Shown: in pieces, positions 55,900 through 64,000 of the stretch
Layout of the letters: every line of letters starts with the position of its first letter
How positions within the stretch are numbered: the stretch's first letter is position 1
Source of the DNA: Pelodera strongyloides
Taxonomy: Eukaryota; Nematoda; Chromadorea; Rhabditida; Rhabditidae
Direction of reading: 5' to 3'
NCBI GenBank assembly: GCA_036852015.1
Contig: JAANDG010000091.1
Span: 248,001-312,000 of the forward strand
DNA length: 64,000 nucleotides
Position numbers and translations under genes: made by a program
The notes under the pieces: model-generated
The model's database searches: none
What the model saw: only the letters and a program-made list of their open reading frames with translations
Told to the model about the DNA's origin: nothing

Positions 55900-58604
55900 T
55901 TAGCGACTTGCCGGTAGGTACGGTTCGTGGAAGCTTGAAGTCGAAGTTTTCTTTTTTGGTGAGAAACTCTGTTGTGCTGCAGTGCCTTGCGATAGATCTG
56001 GAGCACTGACGATTTTGGGTTTGGGAAAAAGCCTTCCAAAATCGACCGGCTCTTTTCCAACAACCTTCTGAAACAATAAGTAATTTTGCTACAAATTGTT
56101 ACATAGCTTAATTGACAAATAACGATTTCTGATAAATAACGTTTTATTGGATGAAACCTCGGGGATTTCTCGAGAACTTGTCTTTGGGCATCACTAATTG
56201 ATTGCTTGATTAACCTGTTTTTCATCGCTGACCAAGCGGAGTGCATCTTCGACTTTAATTCTGGAATCTGCGGCTTCAGTAGTACATCTAAATTCGAGTT
56301 GTGTAAGAAGAAAATGAGACGATTGCGAATACGAGGAATTTTCTGGAAACGTACATAACGGAGGGGTAATTAAGTCACAAACTCTTGGCTCTTGGCACAA
56401 TTTACCTCTTTGTATTATCGATTATCGATCGTACATTTATATTATAGACTAGAGAGTTAAATCCGTATTATATCTAAGTTGTGGTAACATTATTCGGCGA
56501 GTTCATATTCGTTTTCTAGTCAGGAATCCGCAACTACCAAAAAAAAAGTCGTAGGCAGAACACCTACTTATATACTAGGCTCTCGAGCATTGGACCGTCC
56601 TCCTTTAGGAGCTCCCGCTTCAAATATTCCGCTGAACTGTATGAAAATACTGTATATGAACATAAAGAAATACGTGCAATACGTATCAGCAGTGTTCCAG
56701 AATCATAAATGTAGGTCAACTATTGGCACTGATGAGCAAAAATAAAATAAACCTCTTGTTGTTGATCTCCCAAACAGTGACACCTACCGCGAACATCTCG
56801 CTTGCGTAGGAAAACTGTAATGCCAGCATTATTCTTTCAGCTTATTCATACAAGTAAAGGTGCCAACCGAACTTGTTTGTTCATCGGAACTAAGTTGAAC
56901 TGTGGGCTACTTATTGGAATCATGTTAGGAGTTTACCAAACCGTTTAGTCAAGTTTGTGAGCTCTGAAAAAAAAACAAGCGTGAAAAGACTAACATCAGC
57001 AGGGAAATGCACTTCCGGGGCTCGATATCCATCGGTGCCCCTTACGATGTCTCCTGTTATTGTGTTATTAACGTTGGATATGCCAAAATCGCACAATTTC
57101 AGTGTTCCCATAAGCGGACCCGGGTTTGTGACCAAAATGCTGAAATCAATTAGTTTGGGTAGTGGTCGTATGTGGTAGGTGCCAAGCGCGTTCTATGCTC
57201 CAAGGTCTCCATTTGGGAGGTGAACAAATAATAAAGCGAGGTACAACGCATGAAGCTCCGCCACTTCGGGGCGGCGCACTCGGCCTAGGGTGCGCGGTAG
57301 GTGAGCGAAAGGGCATTCAAATTAAGTTGGCGTACACGCGGGTCACTTTTTGTAGGGTCCGCGGCAGGCGCGCCACACATGCGCTCCAGGAGACCGCCGA
57401 AGGTGCTCAGGCTCACGAGAAAGAGGCCCACGAGAAAAAAGTCTTTCTTAATTTACATATAGTTTCATCTCAAAAACCCCCATTTTTTTATTAATAATAG
57501 CACAAGTATTATTCACAATGAGAATTAAATCAATCACAGAACTATACGCCTCGCAGAAGAAGCTTACTTTATTAGAAGCTAGGTGATCGGAAGCCAAAAT
57601 CTAAACGCAAAAACTAATACCGTACAGATCGCGCGGGCTAATGGCAATTAGCCAAATTACAAACTACACTCGGCAGGACATTAGTTCCCTCGGTGCATTA
57701 TCATTTAATTGTCCTTGGCTAGTTGCCATTAGCACGCGCGATCTGTGTACGGTACAAGTTGTTGCGTTTAGATTTTGGCTTCCGATCACCTAGTTTCCAA
57801 TAAAGGAAGCTTCTTCTGCGAGGCATATATTTCTATCATTGATTTAATTCTCATTGTGAATGATATTTGTGCTATTATTAATAAAAACATTAAGAATAGC
57901 GGTGATTTGAGATGAACCCACCCTTTAAACGTCACTTTTCGTAGGGTCTGCGGCAGGCGCGCAGCACATGCGCCCCAGGTGCGCCGTAGGTGCGACATGA
58001 AACGTCTACATATACGAATTATTGTCTTACTTTTCTGGTTTAATATCCCTGTGTAGAACCTTTTCTCTCTTAAGATATTCGAGACCCGATAGCATGTCGT
58101 GCACAAATGACAGTCGAATTTTCTCACCGAAAACGAAATCTTCGTCTTTAATATCTGTAATAGACCCAGTAATATGTACATAAGTATCTATTCCTGTGTA
58201 CCTATTATTTGTTATTCTGGACAAAACTTACAGTGTCGCAGAGAAGGACCGCATAGTTCCATATCTATTGACATGGTCCTAGTTTTGATGTCCCAAGTGT
58301 GGCCATAATATAATACAATGTTTTTGTTTCTGAGACTTTGAAATATTGTCACTTCTCTCCCTGCACGAGCTCGCTCATCTTCAGTTTTGCATTTGATAGT
58401 TTTCGTTGCACTTGCCAGGGTAGTCTCACTGCGCCTAAAAAATGTTTGTTTAACGTTCGAGAAGAGTAATTTAATTACTTACAAAATAAAAATAAGTAAT
58501 ATAAATAAAACAAAATAAGTAAAATACCGAACACTGCCTTGTCCACCACACGCAATTAAATCTATCTTGCTCGAACACGGCTGCATTTCGCCATCCATAT
58601 CCAT
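55900..58604 (-). CDS. K4: divergent serine/threonine kinase without membrane tail
   Basis: Eight exons (minus): 58604-58528, 58434-58232, 58154-58031, 57139-56995, 56814-56753, 56636-56568, 56287-56215 and 56067-55900. Total 921 nt, 306 aa, no frame break. Motifs: LIACGGQGSV, LASATKTIKC (lysine), AGREVTIF (C-helix Glu), VLHRDIKPEN, KLCDFGIS, GYRAPEV. The usual Asp of the SDLYSxG motif is Glu (ASEMFAVGVTVWE). It is closest to KT2 in exon sizes (77, 203, 124, 62, 69, 73) and sequence. It ends in the linker (KVVGKEPVDFGRLFPKPK … PYLPASR) where KT2 has a donor, so it has lost or never had the tail and is expected to be soluble. A family-4 element and GC-rich DNA enlarge intron 3. Confidence 0.85.
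57465..57925. mobile_element. Family-4 TIR element, copy in K4 intron 3
   Basis: 461 bp, TTCATCTCAAAAACCCCC at the left and AAGGGTGGGTTCATCTC (minus) at the right, TA after the right end. It lacks the nested 229-bp MITE of the 54598 copy. KT2 has no such element in this intron. Confidence 0.75.
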
Positions 58605-59575
58605 AGCAGTGTGCTATGGGTTTCAAACCCACATAACCTGCTGACATTGGAAAATCAATTAACGTGAAGAACAAATAAGATATAAACTTTATATGAAGTT
58701 GCCTAGCGTCTTAAATATACGAAGAATGAGGAATAACCCGTATAGCTTAGGCACGCTTATCATTTCAAAATAATGGCGCAACGAAATGGTAAATAGCACC
58801 ACCTCGCACAAACACCGACCGGTGTGGTTGATTCCTTTTAGGAAGTATTCAGCCCATTGAAGTATAGTTTGGAAAACAGAGGAAAAAACTATTGTACAAA
58901 AATTTTATTAGCGTTGTTTCCTAATGCATGTCCCTTGTATAGTTCCTCTTCAATATAGCAAACGTGAAAAAAAAATTACAATAAACTCGCTGAAGCGAGT
59001 TTGAAAGTTTGTAGGACATGTCATGCCCATACAGCTTTAAAAAATATACTAATTAATTGCAAGGCGATGCAGCTCTAGAATGGTTCTTGTGCAGATGTGA
59101 GGTGGCGTCCATTAGCGAACTGTTTAAGTATTAAGTGATAAGCCTCACAATCAGTATTTGTTTTCCAAACTGTTCCAATCAGTATTTGCTTTCCAAAAAT
59201 AATATAAATTGCCGGTGACTCACGTGACATAAGCTCACCCGTACAATATCTTTGAGTTTTTTGTACGTTTCCATTCACAACTAGTGAAGATTAGAATTAA
59301 TTAACTGTTTGAAATAACCGCTACATTTTTCTGTAGACATGTTTTTTTCTCATTTAATTTCAAAAAATAAAACCTCGAAAAATACCTTATTGTGTAACAT
59401 TGGGATCTATGTTTGTTTGTTTGTTTGTTTGTTTGTTTGCATGTTTGGCTGATGTACATTATGCTCCAGAATTAAGATTGGTTGAACAGTTTATGTTTCC
59501 GCATACAGAAAGACTTGCGGCGATGTGAAATATACCCCTACGTGAAATGCAACAAAGCTTTACGAACACAATTAT
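58605..59575. other. Intergenic region holding the empty site of the giant element
   Basis: About 58620-59035 matches 33680-33996 (KT2 upstream; shared CGTATAGCTTAGGCACGCTT). About 59070-59440 matches 45780-46130 beyond the giant element. The junction lies at the single TTTAA near 59036-59040. So this copy preserves the unoccupied state. A TTTG tandem repeat ends the block. Confidence 0.72.
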
Positions 59576-62500
59576 TTATTTACTTATATTAGTACTATTT
59601 GATGTGTTGTTGGCCGATGTTGTTTTTGACGTATTCTTGTCTTCTTTTTCGACAATCGCACCCATTCCTGATATTCCGGGAGCAACTCGGTACAGTATCC
59701 CGTGTAGCATGCGAATCTCTTCGGGACTCAAATGGTGCAAACTCACCAAATTTTCGTGGTAGATTTCAAAGCCCTACAAAAAATGGTTGTTATTCATCGA
59801 TTAATCTCCTCTCCATGAACTATATCGAATAGGAAAAATAATGGTTGGATCGTTATAAAATGGTTGGAATAAGTAGCGTGTAATAATCAATAATTTCACT
59901 ATTTTTGGATAAATTAATAAATCTTAGGGTCAGGCTCACGAAAAAAATATTCTAACTTTTTCTAGGGTGTGTAAGTTGCTTCCCGCGGGTGCGAATGAAC
60001 AAATAAACAGCGAAATCATTATTTGAAAAACCAACCGAGAATTTCACTTCATCAAAAATGAATGATCGTGTCAATTCTGCATTGAAATGTTCTTCAGGAC
60101 GCCAGGCCAAAAACCGCTGACGTCCCATTGTATCTCGTGTATCGGCGGGGTAAATTCCCTGAGTTGCGAGACATCTAAAAATATAAATATAATATACTTA
60201 CGTAAAAAAATATTCTTACCTTTAAAAAATAGGTACTTGCGAGTTGAGCTGAGTTTCGTAGTGTCAAGTGCCGAGTTCAACAATATCCAGCTTTCAGAAG
60301 GACAATGTCACATGTTATGATTACAAAAAAAAACTAATATTAGAACCTGGCAATTGCTAGATCTTCCCACTCGTGATATGGACACAAGTCTCGATTGTGG
60401 AATAGCTTCTCCACAAAGACCCGCATTGCACCACGACTCAGAATATAGCCAGGGCCTCCGGCATTATAGCCGTGCTGAGCCTACAAAGCATATCATATGT
60501 TTATTTGAACTCGTCCCAGGAACTACCATACACTGTCAACGTTCGGAAAGGGCACATCCTAAGCCTTTCACCCCGATTTTTAACTTCTCATCCTATTTTA
60601 ACAAATTATTTTAACAAATGTAATGTTAGTAAATAGTGAGAAAATATAATAGAACATACCATTCGTCGTTTCAGCCGATACCCTATGTAGTGAGGTTTGT
60701 CTGGATCAAATTCTTCCAAATATTTCCGTAGGTGTTCGACAATCACATAAGTATCCTCGTCGCCCTTGAAATACCTAAAAGGTTTCTTGGAATACTGCTT
60801 GCAAAGTCAATTTTTGTCCCTTCTGAAACTCCTTTCTTGGAAAAATTTAAATTCACATGCCGTGCTCTGAACTTTGGGTGATAAAATGATAATGTAAGCA
60901 AATTAATGCAAGCCACATAAGCCCCCATACACCAACTAAAGTTATTATTATATAATAATGGGCTCTACTACTCTATCTGCATCGAATAAAAATATTTCCC
61001 GAATACTCACCAGTCAAAATTCGCTGACACTTTGGTATACGTGTAGAATAATGCGAGCCGCGTCTTCCAGAATAATTTGAAGTAACTTTCGGGAAGTTCG
61101 TTAAATATTGTATGGTAAGGAATCTAAATTATTAATTTTATATATCGAACCCACTCCTTTATATTGTCGGAACTAAATCAATCTGCACCCTACACTATTT
61201 TTTGATAGTACGGAAGGGGCGATAGGGGTACAATGGTAAGTAGGACCAGTTTACCCCTGTCAACCTAACCGAACGAATTGTCTCAAACATAGCATTCACA
61301 AGACAAAAAAAACATTTCAAAATCGTTACATCTTGTGAAAGTCCTCTCCCGTTGTTTGTGTAGAAATGACCGGAATCACAGTGCTGAAGCCACGTTGAAT
61401 TTACAGCGGGCACCTACAAATATAGGAGAGTAGTAAATAATATACGGATGAAGCCGGCAGTCCCATTATAATAAGCACAATATTGATCTTACACTTTATT
61501 TTAGTATATAATTTCTAATAAATCACTTTAAAAAGCTAAAGGATCTCCCTTATTTTTCCAATCCTCATCGACAACGATAATAAAAAAAACCACACATAAA
61601 ATTTGCCTTCTTTTTTTTTTACTAACCCGTGTTTTGTGATGTATATTGGTGGTCATCACCCAACAGAATATTGATCCGTTCTGTTTTTGTCTCCGGGCCG
61701 CTTCTGATATCTCGACGTCCTCCAGCAAAGACTCGGTGTAGCGACTACAACAATTTGATTTATGAGGATTACTTGCATTTCAAAAGCTGTTATGTTATTC
61801 CTGTAGTAAATGTTATGTTATTCCTGTAGTAAATCTACAATGTTTTTATTTGGTACTTTTAGTTTAGACAGATCAGAATTGTATTTTCACGTTTCATAGT
61901 TATTCATTGTGATATTGCCTTGACAAAACTTGTGCGAAATTTTATGTTCGTAATAAATGTTATGTTATGTTAAATACAGTATTTGTGACTATGGCATTTA
62001 CTCCTTTACACAACAGTCTTACAATTAACTAGGTTTTGCGGATTAAAAAAAACTGAAAAAACTCACTCGAAACCACTGTTGTCAATTGGAAGAAATGGGA
62101 GAATTTCAATGCCCGTTTCGTATTGAACCTAAATTTATATTTATATGGACTGCAAAATGTTACAGGCGCATATATAGAGTATCTATATGCTAGTTATTTC
62201 TACCTATTTCGAGTGTATGACGGTCGAAACGTAGAAAGAAAGTCCCAAAAAAATCTACATGATCCCTTGTGGTGAATGATTCTCAGGCTCGCACATATAA
62301 AGTACCAGACGGCTATCGCCGCCTGAGGTGTTTAATATGCATGAACAGTGAGCACAGTTGTATGAAACGTTTGCAACGTTTTTTGAAAAATCATGAAATA
62401 AGGTTCGATTTCGCTTGCTCAACATTGGGCTCCGATTCTCCTTTCATAGCCTCTTAGATATTCTAATTTTCGTTTCGTTCACACAAAAAAAGGACCAAGT

Positions 62501-63429
62501 AAACTCTTCACCTTTATATAATAAGATATGCGCCTGTATGCTTTGGAATTGCTTTTCTTCAACATCGGATCTCATTCTCACCTTATAAAGTGTGAAGGTA
62601 ATAAGTGCAATCAGGAACAACACAATCGTATGTGTCTTCGACCATTTCGACAGACAATCGCATCCCTTTACAAAACAACAACTCGAGTAGAGACGACATC
62701 TGACCCGGTTCGAGATCTTCTATAATAAATTTCTGATTAGTTTGTCAGATTATTATATTCACCTTCGCGGACGTAATCCAATTGTTCAATTTACAGATTT
62801 TTTTACACATAATAACATCGTGTGCAAGTATTATAATTTGTAAACTAATATGCATAAGATTAAAGCCAAATACCGGCCGGTTTTTGAAACGCGGGGCAAC
62901 TGAATTCTCACGTATTTATGCTAATAATATGTTGCTTGAATTTTTTTTATTCTAATTTATGTTAATTTGCATAAGCTGCATAATAAAGCCGGTGGGCTCG
63001 ATGTGTTTCAAAAACCGGTCGGTATTTCGCTTTAAATTGTTGTCAATTATAAGTTTCAACTGACTGATAACATTCGCGGCCTACCATCCCAATTACGCCA
63101 TACTGCCATGCAGGACCCCTGCAAGAATATTGTATATTATAAAAATGTATAATATAATATTTATAAAAAAAAACTAAATTTCTAATTTCTAATTGTTTTA
63201 CTTTACTCAACATCGTACCTGACATGAAATAAGGAAACTTCGTCCAAACTTGCGCATCCGATTCCGTAAACAACCTAAAGACAGAACGTTTAAAATAATT
63301 GCAGAAAATTGTTACGTGAAATTTCAATTTCAGAAGTTTAGGGAGTAAGAAACACTTTTAGTTTTAAGCCTGAGCTATTACTAAAAGAAAAACACACAAA
63401 TATGACCTACCCTTCGGTTCTTTATCCAT
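59576..63429 (-). CDS. C1GALT-like beta-1,3-galactosyltransferase (GT31), copy b
   Basis: Predicted Golgi type II glycosyltransferase adding galactose to core O-glycans. Eleven exons (minus): 63429-63411, 63274-63219, 62719-62582, 62128-62067, 61744-61627, 61413-61330, 61123-61011, 60774-60660, 60480-60347, 60174-60048 and 59773-59576. Total 1164 nt, 387 aa, all phases agree. A basic cytosolic tail is followed by a signal anchor (TIVLFLIALITFTLY, about 56-70) and a stem. Then come SIFCWVMTT and NSTWLQHC, the family's I-x-CWVMT and TW-x-x-x-C motifs; KLFWKTRLALFYTY; the DxD site in GDEDTYVIVEHL (Asp 202-Glu-Asp 204); GYNAGGPGYILSRGAM; EWEDLAIARCL; and SLHHLSPEEI. Length fits C1GALT. The first two exons are the least certain. 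Nematodes have many C1GALT paralogues, so the exact acceptor is unknown. Confidence 0.87.
62863..63032. mobile_element. MITE family 1 in C1GALT-b intron 2
   Basis: 170 bp, ends AAGCCAAATACCGGCCGG and complement, TA on both sides. It separates the first two short exons from the membrane-anchor exon. Confidence 0.83.
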
Positions 63430-63565
63430 TATTGCGTCCGATTACTTTCACTCATTGCTGCCGGTACAGGTAAAATATACCAAAATGTTGGCCCAGTAAG
63501 ACAGTAATAGTAAGTTGTTATATATTCTTATTGATTGCCAGTTGTCAGTGTCTCCTCTGGGTCAC

Positions 63566-63667
63566 AATTATCGATCGAAATTCTTGCCCAAACTGCAAAT
63601 ATCGATTGAGCTCCTCTGGAACAGTTCCAAAATATTCGCAGACGTCCTTTTGTAGATTGTTCCAGTA
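63566..63667 (-). other. Isolated exon-like segment at the window edge
   Basis: A 102-nt open stretch between a TTGGTTCTAG acceptor and a GTGACC donor, phase 0 at both ends, encodes NNLQKDVCEYFGTVPEEL and NRYLQFGQEF. Codon pattern and boundaries look real, but neighbouring exons and family are not identified. It may belong to a gene continuing to the right. The remaining edge sequence (63430-64000) shows nothing else I can support. Confidence 0.4.
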
Positions 63668-64000
63668 CTAGAACCAAAGTCTTGTTTCAGAGTGCTACGT
63701 AGACAGAGATATTGAGGGATCGGATCCATAGTCATTTCAAAGGCTGGTGCCATCATGAGATAAGACGTGTGTTTCTCACGAGATCCTTTTCGAAGATAGC
63801 GCGCGACAGAAAATCTACAACACTGGGAGAGATTCGGGCCTGCAGACTTGCAAATTGACAGAGGGCATGTATGCCATTGGAGTTTGGAACAGTCACACGT
63901 GAAGGTAGTTGGCTATGACGTCGCAATGACTGCATGGAACTTATTATTAGATCTTTCCTTAATGAAGGAGGGGTTTGCGATAATAAAACATAAATTAGGG

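Overview
The window looks like a piece of a nematode nuclear genome. It is AT-rich, its genes are split into small exons with nematode-style T-rich 3' splice sites ending in CAG or TAG, and it carries expanded families: serpentine-type 7TM receptors, divergent serine/threonine kinases and C1GALT-like glycosyltransferases. It is also dense in small inverted-repeat transposons. I rebuilt the exons by hand from splice signals, reading phase and comparison of paralogues inside the window. Family names come from remembered motifs; no search was run.

Layout. 0.2-5.6 kb: two tail-to-tail 7TM receptor genes (A on +, B on -). 6.4-13.4 kb: a + strand kinase (K1) with an extra five-exon cassette between its glycine loop and the lysine-bearing strand. 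13.6-15.3 kb: two abutting TIR elements and a LINE 3' fragment. 15.5-21.2 kb: receptor C, with a long first intron holding a 254-bp-arm inverted repeat. 21.7-25.1 kb (-): KT1, a kinase spliced in frame to a multi-pass membrane tail. 25.6-27.0 kb (-): the same membrane module as a stand-alone gene (T3). 29.6-33.7 kb (-): KT2, a second kinase-membrane-tail gene with a mutated splice donor. 34.0-45.7 kb: an 11.7-kb TIR-bounded element with a TA at each end, made of three higher-order repeats, each a leader plus a long array of a 129-bp unit. 46.3-48.5 kb: a C1GALT-like pseudogene. 48.8-51.9 kb: decayed gene fragments interrupted by a relative of the big element. 51.9-54.3 kb: PIF/Harbinger remnants (DDE nuclease and a possible Myb-like accessory gene). 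55.9-58.6 kb (-): K4, a kinase without the membrane tail. 59.6-63.4 kb (-): an apparently intact C1GALT-like gene of 387 codons.

How it fits together. From 21 to 63 kb the sequence behaves like an old tandem array of a unit made of a kinase (with or without membrane tail) plus a C1GALT-like gene, at different stages of decay. The K4/C1GALT-b copy keeps the uninterrupted version of the place where the 11.7-kb element sits in the KT2/C1GALT-a copy. The two most unusual items are the kinase/membrane-tail architecture with its stand-alone partner, and the giant TIR element with its CRE-like repeat array just upstream of KT2.
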